A stretch of 64,000 bases of DNA from Nitrospirota bacterium (GTDB taxonomy: Bacteria; Nitrospirota; Nitrospiria; SBBL01; JAADHI01): assembly GCA_029261215.1 (NCBI GenBank), contig JAJDBT010000016.1:1-64000 (forward strand). Direction: 5' to 3'. Under the pieces are notes generated by a model that was not told the origin of the DNA, did not search any database, and was given only the letters and a program-made list of their open reading frames with translations. Below, piece by piece: positions 35,257-44,497 of the stretch; the first letter of the stretch is position 1; each line of letters opens with the position of its first letter. The position numbers were made by a program, and so were the translations under genes.

Positions 35257-35940
35257 ATGTCCATCTTAAAAAAAGTATCCAAAGACAAGGTCTATTCCCT
35301 TGAGACAGAAATGCTCGCGCTGATTTCAAAAACCACGGACGGCATGTTTGCAAATGACGACAGTGGATGCATTCTCATCTGGAATCGTGCGGCGGAAGAC
35401 ATCCTGGGATATTCAGCGAAAGATGTCCTGGGAAAGGCCTGTTATGACATTGTCTCAGGCCGGGAATTTTCGGGAACACCCTTTTGTTTCAAAGGGTGTT
35501 CCGTCACGGCCATGGCAAAAGCGCATCACGTGGTAAAGGATTTCACCGTACAGGCAACCACAAAAAAACAGCGACCGCTCTGGATCAAAACGCGCATCAT
35601 GACGATCGCAACGAAAAAATGGAAAGGCCCTATTATCGTGCACCTTTTCCATGAAGTGCCTGCTCCGATTAAAGCACCCACCTCCCCCTCTAATTTGCCA
35701 ATATCTGGACTCCCTGAGTTATCTCCCCGCGAGCAGGATGTCCTTGTATTATTGGCCCGGTGTTTGGTCGCGAAGGAAATCGGAACCTTCCTGAATATCA
35801 GCACCGAAACCGCCAGAACCCATATTCAACGAATTTTAAAAAAACTCAATACGCACAGCAAACTCGAAGCCGTTATTCTTGCCATGCAGCATGGGCTCAT
35901 CGAAAAAAGCGCCCTTCAAGCCCTCCCCGATGAGCCTTGA
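35257..35940 (+). CDS. PAS-LuxR transcriptional regulator with Cys cluster
   Basis: A 227-residue soluble regulator: a PAS domain (about 15-125: MFANDDSGCILIWNRAAEDILGYS) and a C-terminal LuxR-type helix-turn-helix (about 150-215: LSPREQDVLVLLARCLVAKEIGTFLNISTETARTHIQRIL). Within PAS, ACYDIVSGREF...PFCFKGCSV places Cys residues as in a subgroup of such regulators where they could bind a metal, haem or an Fe-S cluster, or act as a redox switch. It has no receiver domain, so it senses directly. Its targets are unknown. Confidence 0.85.
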   Translation: MSILKKVSKDKVYSLETEMLALISKTTDGMFANDDSGCILIWNRAAEDILGYSAKDVLGKACYDIVSGREFSGTPFCFKGCSVTAMAKAHHVVKDFTVQATTKKQRPLWIKTRIMTIATKKWKGPIIVHLFHEVPAPIKAPTSPSNLPISGLPELSPREQDVLVLLARCLVAKEIGTFLNISTETARTHIQRILKKLNTHSKLEAVILAMQHGLIEKSALQALPDEP

Positions 35941-36037
35941 TGTTTTAAAAAGTCAGAATTGCACAACGACCTGAACTGTTTCGGATCAACACCATAGGCA
36001 ATCAATGCCTCACGCATTTTAATTAAAGGAGTCTTCA

Positions 36038-36835
36038 ATGAAAAAAATTGCACTCAGCTTGCTCTTTCTCATCGTGTTTGCCCTGGATGTCCAGGCTGCG
36101 CTTCAAACAAAGGAAATCACATATAAAGTGGGCGACACCGAATTTACCGGCTACCTCTCTTTTGATGATGCCATTTCCGGCAAACGCCCCGGCATACTGG
36201 TTGCCCACGAATGGTGGGGACACGATGATTACTCCCGCAAACGCGCGGACATGCTCGCAAAACTCGGATACACCGCTTTTGCGCTGGATATGTATGGGAC
36301 AGGCAAACTGGCCAAACACCCCGATGATGCAAAAAAATTTATGCAAGCCGCTGTGGGTGAAGTGCCTGAGGCCGAAAAACGCTTCAAAGCGGCTTATGCG
36401 GTTTTAATTAAACAAGACACGGTGGACCCAAAAAAAATTGCGGCCATCGGTTATTGTATGGGCGGCGGCATCGTGATGCACATGGCACGAACAAGCGTTG
36501 TTGAAATGAAGGGGGTGGTCAGTTATCACGGCAGCTTTTCAGGCGCGACACAGACCCCTTCGCAGGCTGGGCCTGAGAGAGCCAAAGTCCTCGCTTTTTC
36601 TGGCGGCGCCGACCCCTTTGTCCCGATTGAATCCGTGCAGACCTTTGTCAAATCCATGACCGAAGCAGGTGTGGATTACGAACTCAAAAGCTATCCGGGT
36701 GTCAAACACAGTTTCACCGTAGCAAACGCGGATGAAAAAGGAAAAAAGTTTTCCTTGCCCCTGGAATACAATGCGGCAGCAGATCAGGATTCCTGGCAGC
36801 GCACCCAGGTCTTTTTCAAAACCATTTTCAAATAA
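36038..36835 (+). CDS. Exported dienelactone hydrolase family protein
   Basis: A 265-residue alpha/beta hydrolase with an N-terminal signal peptide (KIALSLLFLIVFALDVQA). The nucleophile elbow GYCMGGG uses Cys, as in dienelactone hydrolases; an Asp (SGGADPFVP) and His (GVKHSF) complete the triad. VAHEWWGHDDYSRKRA and FALDMYGTG are also characteristic. Periplasmic hydrolysis of an ester or lactone is expected; the true substrate is unknown. ATG follows AAAGGAG. Confidence 0.87.
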   Translation: MKKIALSLLFLIVFALDVQAALQTKEITYKVGDTEFTGYLSFDDAISGKRPGILVAHEWWGHDDYSRKRADMLAKLGYTAFALDMYGTGKLAKHPDDAKKFMQAAVGEVPEAEKRFKAAYAVLIKQDTVDPKKIAAIGYCMGGGIVMHMARTSVVEMKGVVSYHGSFSGATQTPSQAGPERAKVLAFSGGADPFVPIESVQTFVKSMTEAGVDYELKSYPGVKHSFTVANADEKGKKFSLPLEYNAAADQDSWQRTQVFFKTIFK

Positions 36836-36882
36836 ACGGGTATCAATGCTAGGGCATTCTAAAATAAGGAAAATCCTGGAGA

Positions 36883-38010
36883 ATGGAACCCTTCAAAAAC
36901 CTATTCAATGAGACGATCATCGCGGGCATGGGCGATCATTTTTTGAAAGCCTGGCCGGATTTTAACCGGAAAGGTTTTGTCCAGGACGCGACGGAAAATC
37001 TGGATACCCTGGAACTCAAACAGCGCTCCGAGCAAATCACACAAGCCATGCATAAACACTTGCCGGATGATTTTATCCATGCGGGCAAAATCATGCTGGC
37101 CAGCCTCACCCCCGAAGACGGCAGCGATTTGTCGAACATCCCCGTCAATGAAACAGGCATCTCCGGCTGGGCCGTGATGCCGATGGCGCACTATGTCGGC
37201 TTATGGGGACTGGATCATTTCGAGCGTTCAATGATCCTCTTCAAAGAGATGACCATCCGGTCGTCATCCGAATTCGGCATTCGGTTTTTTCTGATCGAAA
37301 AACCAAAAGAAACGCTTGCCGTGTTAATGGAATGGACAAAACACAAAAACGAACACGTGCGCCGCTTGGTCTCCGAGGGGACGCGTCCGCGTCTGCCCTG
37401 GGCGATGCAGTTGCCCGCGTTTATCAAAACCCCCACCCTGATTCTGCCACTTTTGCAGGCATTAAAAGACGATTCAAGTGAATATGTGCGCCGCTCCGTC
37501 GCGAATAACTTGAATGACATCGCCAAAGACCACCCCGACCTCGTCGCAGAGATCGCAGGGCAATGGCTTGTCGGGGCGTCTAAAGATCGCCAAAAACTCG
37601 TGCGTCACGCCTGCCGGACACTCATCAAACAGGGACATCAAGCGACCTTGCAGGCCTTGGGTTATGATCGCCCTAAAGTCAGTCTTGTCGGTCTGCAGCT
37701 TGAAAGGCCCGTCGTCAAGTTTGGACAAGCCCTTGTTTTTGAGATGGGCCTGGTCTCAAAAGCCAAATCAGTGCAAAATCTCATCGTCGATTATGTGATT
37801 CACCACCAAAAAGCAAATGGCCGCACGACACCGAAGGTTTTCAAATGGAAAGTGTTGACGCTAAAGGCAGGAGCTAGACACAGCGCAAGTAAAAAACATC
37901 CTTTCAGGCAAATCACCACGCGTGTTTATTATCCCGGTATTCACAGAATAGAGATTGTGATCAATGGAGAGACGCAGGGCGGGGTAGATTTTGAATTGTT
38001 GATGACCTAA
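36883..38010 (+). CDS. DNA alkylation repair-like HEAT protein (AlkD-related)
   Basis: A 375-residue protein resembling the AlkD/AlkC-type DNA alkylation repair family: helical HEAT-like repeats (TRPRLPWAMQLPAFIKTPTLILPLL, DDSSEYVRRSVANNLNDIAKDHPDLV) with the WAMQLP and VRRSVANNLND blocks I associate with this group. The C-terminal 100 residues form a beta domain (VSLVGLQLERPVVKFGQALVFEM...) common in the longer relatives. AlkD enzymes excise N3/N7-alkylated purines; whether this copy is a glycosylase cannot be shown here. ATG follows GGAGA, 48 bases after the hydrolase. Confidence 0.72.
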   Translation: MEPFKNLFNETIIAGMGDHFLKAWPDFNRKGFVQDATENLDTLELKQRSEQITQAMHKHLPDDFIHAGKIMLASLTPEDGSDLSNIPVNETGISGWAVMPMAHYVGLWGLDHFERSMILFKEMTIRSSSEFGIRFFLIEKPKETLAVLMEWTKHKNEHVRRLVSEGTRPRLPWAMQLPAFIKTPTLILPLLQALKDDSSEYVRRSVANNLNDIAKDHPDLVAEIAGQWLVGASKDRQKLVRHACRTLIKQGHQATLQALGYDRPKVSLVGLQLERPVVKFGQALVFEMGLVSKAKSVQNLIVDYVIHHQKANGRTTPKVFKWKVLTLKAGARHSASKKHPFRQITTRVYYPGIHRIEIVINGETQGGVDFELLMT

Positions 38011-38040
38011 ACAGGTCTCGGGGGTAAAGCGACGAAGACC

Positions 38041-38760
38041 TTATTGATTTACATCAATCAGAAGCCAGGTCCCTTCCGAGCTTGACCAGAAGAACGCCCT
38101 TGCATGTTCTTCTGAAAGACGAAGGCTGAAGTCGGGCAATCGACGGTTTCGGATCAAGGCGCGGGCATCCCACAAAAAATCAACTACCGTGTTTTTCAAA
38201 GCTTGAACCCGTTTCACATGTCCGCCACAATCACAGTCAGGTTCAGCATGAACCGAAAGAATCAATCCATCTTCAAAATAAAACAAATAGTGTAAGGGCA
38301 TATCTTCCAGGGTGACAAACCGTTCTTCAAGCCGCTGACTACTGGATGAAGCGGGCAGATCTGCCGCATCCTCAGGCTGCACGGATCTCATAAAAACGGG
38401 GAAGTCCGGTTCCCGTTTGCTCAATCGGTGACTTGAAGGTTCAGCGATTTTGAGCTTGTCCAGATTGGCAGACGAGACCTTGAGTTCTTTTAATAAAAGA
38501 CCCTTTGCCTTTAAAAAGAGGGTTTGAGACTGTGGAGCAACAAGGACATAAACGTCATCGTCCTTCGCCAGCGTCATCTCTTGTTTGAGAAACGTTTCTC
38601 TCGATGAAGGCGGCGGAATCTGAGGTCGGGGCTCTGCGGCCTGAGTCGGAGACGACATAGGCATCAATGCGATAAAAATGAGCAGTAAAACCATACAACC
38701 TACTTGATCCGCCTTGAAACAGATCGGCCTCTTATCAGCCCTGAAAAATACAACAAGCAC
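38041..38760 (-). CDS. Exported protein of the L,D-transpeptidase operon
   Basis: A 239-residue exported protein of unknown family, last in a four-gene minus-strand operon. A hydrophobic segment (MVLLLIFIALMPMSSP) ends at a signal-peptide-like TQAAEP; the start is either GTG 38760 or the internal ATG at 38694. The mature part has VYVLVAPQSQTLFLKAKGLLLKEL, similar to the N-terminal strand of YkuD-type transpeptidases but with no HxxCG-type active site. A CDCGG motif is present. It may be a non-catalytic partner of the neighbouring enzymes. Confidence 0.6.
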   Translation of the reverse strand: MLVVFFRADKRPICFKADQVGCMVLLLIFIALMPMSSPTQAAEPRPQIPPPSSRETFLKQEMTLAKDDDVYVLVAPQSQTLFLKAKGLLLKELKVSSANLDKLKIAEPSSHRLSKREPDFPVFMRSVQPEDAADLPASSSSQRLEERFVTLEDMPLHYLFYFEDGLILSVHAEPDCDCGGHVKRVQALKNTVVDFLWDARALIRNRRLPDFSLRLSEEHARAFFWSSSEGTWLLIDVNQ

Positions 38761-38767
38761 CCCTGTA

Positions 38768-39484
38768 TTAAAAAATGTAAAGCGGGGCGCCTACGGGGAG
38801 ATTCTTGTACACAAATTCCAGATCTGAATCGGCCATGCGGATACAGCCGTGGGTCACGTTTTTACCCAGCATCCGGGTATAGAGCGTCCCGTGAATAAAA
38901 TACCCTTTTCCAAAACCCAGGGCATAGTCGCCCAAAACACCTGCCTCCATTCGCTCGTTTAAAGCGACTGGCAGGGCTTTTCCTTCTTCAACAAAGGCCC
39001 AGTCGGGTTTCACCCATAAGGGGTTTTTTATCTTGGACTGAATCTTAAAAGCGCCCCGTGGCGTTTCAAAAACCCACTTCCGGGGCGAATCACCCGGCTT
39101 GATCAGGGTCGTCCGGCTTCCCGTCGAAACACGCGCTTCATAGAGAATTTTATCTCCTTTTTTCAACCACAGGCGGTTTTGGGCCGTATCGACAAGGGCA
39201 TAGATGCCTTTGGGTGCAAGTCGCGCCATTTTGCCCTGCAGTGCTTCAATTTTTCGGGCCTGAGTCGCGGCCGCTCTTTTGTCTGTCGCCGCAAGCGCTG
39301 CGGAAGGCACAAGAACAGCTGAATCCTCTCCCGCATCCTCTGCTGAAACCGTTTTCATTGTTTCCAGCCGGACAGAGAAGGCCTTGTCATAGATCGCAAC
39401 AGCGCGTATTCCGAGAATCAGCCCCAGAACAATCCAGCCCCATTTAAATCGGGATAATTTTGAATGTTGAGACATCATCAGCAC
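38768..39484 (-). CDS. L,D-transpeptidase (YkuD domain)
   Basis: A 238-residue membrane-anchored enzyme of the YkuD family, which forms or anchors peptidoglycan cross-links in the periplasm. One N-terminal helix (WGWIVLGLILGIRAVAIY) is followed by a coiled region and the catalytic domain (about 90-238): YALVDTAQNRLWLKKGDKILYE and the active-site motif HGTLYTRM...THGCIRM with the nucleophilic Cys. Length is normal. Four bases separate it from the next transpeptidase gene. Confidence 0.9.
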   Translation of the reverse strand: MLMMSQHSKLSRFKWGWIVLGLILGIRAVAIYDKAFSVRLETMKTVSAEDAGEDSAVLVPSAALAATDKRAAATQARKIEALQGKMARLAPKGIYALVDTAQNRLWLKKGDKILYEARVSTGSRTTLIKPGDSPRKWVFETPRGAFKIQSKIKNPLWVKPDWAFVEEGKALPVALNERMEAGVLGDYALGFGKGYFIHGTLYTRMLGKNVTHGCIRMADSDLEFVYKNLPVGAPLYIF

Positions 39485-39487
39485 ACG

Positions 39488-40669
39488 CTAAAGGATTAAA
39501 TCCGACGGCAAATTTCCGGCCGTCGTGCCCACAATGGTCACCGGTGTGCCCACTGCAATCCGGTCAAAGAGTTCATCCATTTCCCGATTGAAAAGCGCAA
39601 CACAGCCCCTCGTGACCTCCAGTCCCGCATCACGGCCACCGTGAATTTCGATCAAACCGCCTGGTTCTTTCACTTCCTTGAGACGCACACGATCTCGTCT
39701 GTTTGGATAATTGATCAATAAGGCCTTGTGGAACTTTGACTCACCTTTTCCCTTTTTCATAACAATATGATACTTGCCCTCGGGAGTCGCCCCGTCTCCA
39801 GCGCGTTGTTTGTCGTTGAAACCGTTAAATCCCAAACTGACCGGATAAACCTGCGGGGGACGCTTCCCGTGATAAAGCGTAAGGGTCTTTTCCGCCTTTC
39901 GCACCACAATCACCGGCGCATCATGAACCTTTGACCACTGAACGGTTTCACGCACCCATGTTTGCCAGCGTGCCATATTGTCCGCAGACCGATAGCGGTT
40001 AATGAGCACCGCAATCTCTTTTTTGGCCGGAGACAACAAGGGAAGGGCCGACTGTGCCCCTTTCAGAGCCGTGGCATAGGCGCCCTGTTTAAGATCGCCT
40101 TGTGCTTCAGCAAGAAGCAGTTCTGCACGAACTGTTTTTTTTCGGGAGGATCGGGAGAGATGAACCTTCGACGCGTAGCGGCGAATCCGTTCGACATCCG
40201 CTTCCACCAAGGCAATTTGTTGAAAAGCCTGTTTTTCTGCGGCGGCCCGGCTTTGCAGCACCGATTGAAGCAGCTCATTGCCGCTGAAAGAAAGCAGGGC
40301 AATGTCTTTTCGAATCTGCTCATAACCGCGAAGCATGGGAAGCCTTTTGGCCTGCTCCCGCGAAAAAGTCATGCTCAGATCTTTTAACTCAACCTGAAAA
40401 TGCTCAAAGCGCTCCGGGGAAAAGACCCCTGCATCGCTTTCCCAGAGCGTCTGCTCTATGGCCTTGATGCGCTCCATTTCTTGAAGTGGCGGGGGAGCGC
40501 TGCAGCCCCCCGCTATAATACCGATGACAACGAAACACAGTACGCCGACCCAATGAGCTTGCACACATCGACGCCGGAGCGCAATCGATGCAAGCTCAGC
40601 AGCTTGTTTCGGGACGGATGGGTTGGAAAAAGACATGGATCGTTTTTTAGATAAACAGATCTGATTCAA
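39488..40669 (-). CDS. L,D-transpeptidase lipoprotein (YkuD domain)
   Basis: A 393-residue predicted lipoprotein: hydrophobic stretch GVLCFVVIGIIAGGC ends in an AGGC lipobox. A long helical region (about 70-260) precedes a C-terminal YkuD domain with IEIHGGRDAGLEVTRGCVAL, where Cys is the nucleophile; the usual H-x-G is IHGG. The start is TTG 40669 or ATG 40636. The second transpeptidase of the operon, it may act from the outer membrane, complementing the inner-membrane copy. Confidence 0.85.
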   Translation of the reverse strand: MNQICLSKKRSMSFSNPSVPKQAAELASIALRRRCVQAHWVGVLCFVVIGIIAGGCSAPPPLQEMERIKAIEQTLWESDAGVFSPERFEHFQVELKDLSMTFSREQAKRLPMLRGYEQIRKDIALLSFSGNELLQSVLQSRAAAEKQAFQQIALVEADVERIRRYASKVHLSRSSRKKTVRAELLLAEAQGDLKQGAYATALKGAQSALPLLSPAKKEIAVLINRYRSADNMARWQTWVRETVQWSKVHDAPVIVVRKAEKTLTLYHGKRPPQVYPVSLGFNGFNDKQRAGDGATPEGKYHIVMKKGKGESKFHKALLINYPNRRDRVRLKEVKEPGGLIEIHGGRDAGLEVTRGCVALFNREMDELFDRIAVGTPVTIVGTTAGNLPSDLIL

Positions 40670-40676
40670 GATGCGA

Positions 40677-41336
40677 TTAGCCCTGTTTTTTTCTCATGGG
40701 TGTTGTGGCTTTGGGCTTCATTTTCTTCTGACTTTCAGCCAGTCGGATCTTTTCAATCGCCTGAGAAATTTCACTTGAGACCGCTACGGCTTTTTCCTCA
40801 ATCGGTTTGGCTTTTCCAATCGCACCCAGGAAATCACCCTGATCGATGGATTCCTGAATACTGGGCAGGGACTCTTCCAAAGCACTCAGATCCGAATGCA
40901 GCGCTGCGATGTCGGCTTCTGTGCCTTTTCCTGCGGGAGCTTGCTCAAGCAGGGCTTTTGCCGCAAAAATGGCCTGTCCCGCAGACTCGCGTAAGGCAAC
41001 AGCATCATTTTTGGCCTGATCTTTCTTTGCTGTGGTATCCGCCTGGAGCTTTTCTCCGGCGAGTTTCGCCTCGGCTAAAAGCTGTTCGGCCTGGTCGTAT
41101 TTACGTAAAATCGCCATTTTTTCATCTTGTGCTTTAATTTCCTGAAGCGCCGCTTCCAATTTATCATTCACAGCCTTGTCTTCATCTGCCAAATATTCTG
41201 AAGATCCGGCAGAGCGGGCCTCGGTCAAGGTCTTGTTTGCAGCTTCAATCGCCGCCGTCGGGGCTTCTGAGCATCCGGCTAAAAAACTCATCGGGATTAA
41301 CAAAAGGGCCAAACGGGACAACTTACGGGTATTCAT
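40677..41336 (-). CDS. Coiled-coil lipoprotein
   Basis: A 219-residue lipoprotein with lipobox FLAGC (Cys22 from ATG 41336) and an almost fully helical, Ala/Lys/Glu-rich mature part with long coiled-coil character (EAANKTLTEARSAG, QAEQLLAEAKLAGEKLQADTTAKKD). ATG 41336 follows AAGGAGAATCG. As the first gene of the operon with two L,D-transpeptidases, it may be an envelope spacer or a regulator of those enzymes. No Lpp-type C-terminal lysine for peptidoglycan linkage is seen. Confidence 0.78.
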   Translation of the reverse strand: MNTRKLSRLALLLIPMSFLAGCSEAPTAAIEAANKTLTEARSAGSSEYLADEDKAVNDKLEAALQEIKAQDEKMAILRKYDQAEQLLAEAKLAGEKLQADTTAKKDQAKNDAVALRESAGQAIFAAKALLEQAPAGKGTEADIAALHSDLSALEESLPSIQESIDQGDFLGAIGKAKPIEEKAVAVSSEISQAIEKIRLAESQKKMKPKATTPMRKKQG

Positions 41337-41734
41337 CGATTCTCCTTCACTTTCTTTGACTTTAAAGTACAACGCGCCTCAACCATTGAGACGCGCGCCA
41401 CCTGATTTTTATCTGTCACAGGTCCATTTTCTATCCGCTCAAGGGAGACCATCTTCCATCGATTCGCGATGACAGAAGAACGATCCATTGAGCAGATGTT
41501 GCTGATATTAAGCCTGCCCCGACCTTCTGTAAATGCATATCACACCATAATTTAGTTATATTCATAATAATTAAGTTGCAAAAATACCCGCTAACACATT
41601 TGAGATGTAAGAAAAGCGCCTAAAACCCCCTTTTTTCCCAATAAAAAATATTTCCGCGCAACGGGTTATTTATGGTTTTTATGAAGCGAATCCAACAGTT
41701 CAAAAGAGAGAGAACAGTGTAAAAGGACAAAGGG
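41337..41734. other. Intergenic region
   Basis: About 400 bases with no supported gene. It is AT-rich around 41540-41660 and presumably contains the promoter of the lipoprotein/transpeptidase operon and the 3' end signals of the decayed KAP-FGE gene. I could not fix a promoter with confidence. Confidence 0.5.
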
Positions 41735-43520
41735 TTATTTTAAAGTTCTGACGCAACGGAAACCGACATCGTTGTTCCTTCTCTCCGGTAGGCTGTTGAC
41801 GCGGCTCGCGCAATGCGCGATCTCCTGAATGAAGTTCCAGGAGCCGCCGCACAGCATCTTGGTCTCCTTATCCTTGTCATACCAACGGTCAGTCCACTCC
41901 CAAACATTGCCCACCATGTCGTAGCAGCCATAGGGGCTGATGCCGTTGGGGTAGCGGTCCACCCGAGAGGTGCTTTTTATCCCGGATGTCTCTGTGTTGC
42001 ACTTTTCTGTGTCAAAGTCATCCCCCCATTGGTGACGGGATAGATGTCGATCTCAAAGGGTGTTTTGGTCTCTTCCGGGGTTTTATCGCCCCCGTAAAGA
42101 AAGGAACCCGCCGGAACCTTGGCCATCTTATCGAAGCCGCTGGGTGCTTCCATCTCTGCCGTTTCGCTTTTCTCTTTCTTTTCCTCGCTGCTCTCCACCA
42201 CGGCGCTTGAGGTAAAGAGTTCACTGAGCGCCTCGGGCTCGACATTAAAATTCCGAAGCAAGTCGGCGAGTTCCTTTTTTTGAATATAGGGCTGTAGGTT
42301 GTCGGGCACTTTCTCAAGGTCTTCCTTGGGGATGTCCCAGTGGGTTTTGGTGTTGAGGGCGGCGTCTATTTTTTTGATATTCTCCTGAAAGGTATAGAGG
42401 GTCTGCCGGTTGTCCTTGATCAGGCTGCTGAGCTTGGGATAGGCATAATCCAGGATGTTCCAGTATAAGAGGTGTCGAAGGTGACCGCTTTGTTTCTGTT
42501 TTTAAACAGCCCCTCCTGAAGATTCAGGTTGTTTAAAAAGCGCTTGATCCTTCTCGGGTTATTTTTGACCGCTGCGCTGATGATTGAAAGGTGCGGCAAG
42601 ACCGCTTCTTTCGACTGGGGACTAATCCGCTCGATGTAGGATTGGCAATCTTCCAGAGAAATCTGAGGCAGGTTGAAGGTGACTTGGACGATTTTGTCCA
42701 TAAATTGATCGGCATCTTCACCATAGGTTTCTTTTAAGGCTTTTTCGATGATGTCATTCGCCGCACCGAGGACAAAGATACAGCCCTCCTTGTCCATAAA
42801 AAGCTTGATGGTTTCGAGGACTTTCAGGATCTTGTCTTTGGGACAGCGGTCGAGATCGTCGATAAAAATAACCAGCGCCCCTTTTCTATCGTCTGGGGTT
42901 TCATCGGTCCTGATTTTTCGACGCCCTTGAAGATAGGCCCACATGAGGTCCTCAAAAACAGTCTGGAAGGTATCGTAGAAACCGAGCTTTTCTTTGTGTG
43001 GTAATTCCGAGAAAAAGGTACTGATATCCAGCAAGCCTCCGGTCAATGCTTTCGAAAGTTCTCCAACGACCTTTCCCTTGTCGAGCATTTGAGTCAGTTT
43101 TTCGAGCGCTCCCGTGCATTTCTTGAAAAAGTCATCCCGATTCATGGTCTTAAAGATCTCTTCGATCAATGCGGCCAGGATTGCATCCTCCTCCTGATAT
43201 TTCCAGGGGCTAAACCAGACGGTTTTACAGTTTCGATAAAGATCTTCGGGCTTATCTTTTCCGATCACCTCAAGCTGGCTGATGACCGTTTGCATCAAGG
43301 TTGTTTTACCCGATCCCCACTCGCCATAGATCCCGATTACAAGCGGTGTTGTGTTTTCTTTGTTTGCTATCAGTTCTGCAAGGGTTTTGGCATAGGCATC
43401 AAAACCAAAGAGGTCCGATGCTTTTTTAGGATCGTCGCTGATAATCCGGACAGGGGTGTTCCCCGCTGTTGCAGTCTTTTTTTTGGGCAATTTAATGCTC
43501 CTTTTATTGAAATTGGACAC
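41735..43520 (-). pseudogene. Decayed KAP P-loop NTPase / FGE-sulfatase fusion
   Basis: Three adjacent minus-strand frames reconstruct one long gene. Frame one (43520-42420) is a KAP-family NTPase: Walker A GIYGEWGSGKTT near residue 65, Walker B ALVIFIDDLDRC. At about 42475 a one-base deletion throws it out of frame; the sequence continues as HLLYWNILDYAYPKLSSLI in another frame, through the linker and the start of a formylglycine-generating-enzyme (FGE-sulfatase/SUMF) domain up to EIDIYPVTN. There the middle of the domain is missing, and a third frame gives its end (GDDFDTEKCNTETSG to YDMVGNVWEW, GGSW, VGFRC). Two independent lesions indicate a pseudogene. KAP NTPases are commonly linked to membrane or defence functions; that link is inference. 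Confidence 0.85.
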
Positions 43521-43531
43521 GCTTTAAGAGC

Positions 43532-43652
43532 GCCCCCACCCTAACCCTCCCCCGCTTGCAGGGGAGGGGATTGCCTTAAATGGTGTTCACCTTCCATTTT
43601 TATCTTTTCCTCCCTTCCCCTTGAAACGGGGGAAGGGCCGGGGATGGGGGCC
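43532..43652. repeat. GC-rich inverted repeat pair (REP-like)
   Basis: CCCTCCCCCGC...GGGGAGGGG and CCTTCCCCTTG...GGGGGAAGGG hairpins lie back to back, and the outer ends CCCCCACCC and GGGATGGGGG also pair. This is the common dispersed boilerplate palindrome of many bacteria, located just upstream of the KAP-FGE pseudogene start. Confidence 0.6.
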
Positions 43653-43675
43653 TGTTTTGACACTTCTCCCACCGC

Positions 43676-44062
43676 TCAGGATCTTGATTTCACCGACCGC
43701 CGCCATACCCATCCATAAATCGCGAAATTAATCGCCACAACGAACAAACCCATACCAATCTGCATGTCGCGTGTCAATTTTGCGGGATAGATAATCGGCA
43801 GAATGTAGTGTTCAATGAACCCGCCTTCATAACCCGCGCCGCCGGCCTGTGTTCTCAGCCAGTTTTCAAGCGGGGTCAATGGGCAGCCCCAGCCGAAACA
43901 TTCAACAGAAACAGCCCAAACGACAGCTGACAGATGCAAGGACATCCAGCGCGGCCATTTTAAAACCAGAAAGCCGCCCAGCGTCGCAAACAAGATAAAC
44001 AGGAGGTGCAGGATGACGACGATGTCGGCTAAAAAGGGATAGGGCATGTTGCTAATGTTCAA
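43676..44062 (-). CDS. DUF2784-like membrane protein
   Basis: A 128-residue inner-membrane protein with about four helices. The block LADIVVILHLLFILFATLGGFLVLKWPR and the CPLTPLENWLR motif followed by GFIEHYILPIIYP match the DUF2784 family. Function is unknown. The start may be ATG 44062 or the internal ATG at codon 6. It lies 24 bases after the VOC gene on the same strand. Confidence 0.82.
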   Translation of the reverse strand: MNISNMPYPFLADIVVILHLLFILFATLGGFLVLKWPRWMSLHLSAVVWAVSVECFGWGCPLTPLENWLRTQAGGAGYEGGFIEHYILPIIYPAKLTRDMQIGMGLFVVAINFAIYGWVWRRSVKSRS

Positions 44063-44086
44063 ATCCGGAATTTGATTTGGGGGGCT

Positions 44087-44476
44087 TTAGCCCGTTTTTT
44101 TTGCCCGCGCAATCAGTTCGATTTCGTAGCCGTCCGGAGCATCGATGAAAATGAACTGGCTGCCGGAAGCGCTTTTTGTGGGGCCGTCGGTGATGGGGAT
44201 GTTTTTCGCCTTTAAAGCAGAGAGCGTGTCTTCCATATTGTTGACTTCAAAAGCGAGGTGAACGAGATCTTCCTGAACCTGAACCGGCCCACTAGCGGAA
44301 AATTCGCAGAGTTCGATCAATGTATCGCTCTTGGGCACCGATAAAAAAGCCAGTTTGGAGCCGCGGGGGGACTGGTGTTGTTCCACAAGACTGAGGCCGA
44401 TGATTTCAGTGTAAAAACGGAGGGTCTCTTCCATGTTTGAGACCCGCATGCGGACATGCAACAGTGTGGTAATCAT
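44087..44476 (-). CDS. VOC-family (glyoxalase I-like) protein
   Basis: A 129-residue soluble protein with the glyoxalase I/VOC double-module: LLHVRMRVSNMEETLRFYTEIIGLSLVEQ at the N-terminus and FIFIDAPDGYEIELIARA at the C-terminus. His and Glu ligands are at the expected positions. It resembles lactoylglutathione lyase, which detoxifies methylglyoxal, but substrate cannot be proven. It may be cotranscribed with the DUF2784-like gene and the cytochrome upstream. Confidence 0.85.
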   Translation of the reverse strand: MITTLLHVRMRVSNMEETLRFYTEIIGLSLVEQHQSPRGSKLAFLSVPKSDTLIELCEFSASGPVQVQEDLVHLAFEVNNMEDTLSALKAKNIPITDGPTKSASGSQFIFIDAPDGYEIELIARAKKTG

Positions 44477-44497
44477 TTTTTTAGACCCGATAAAAGA

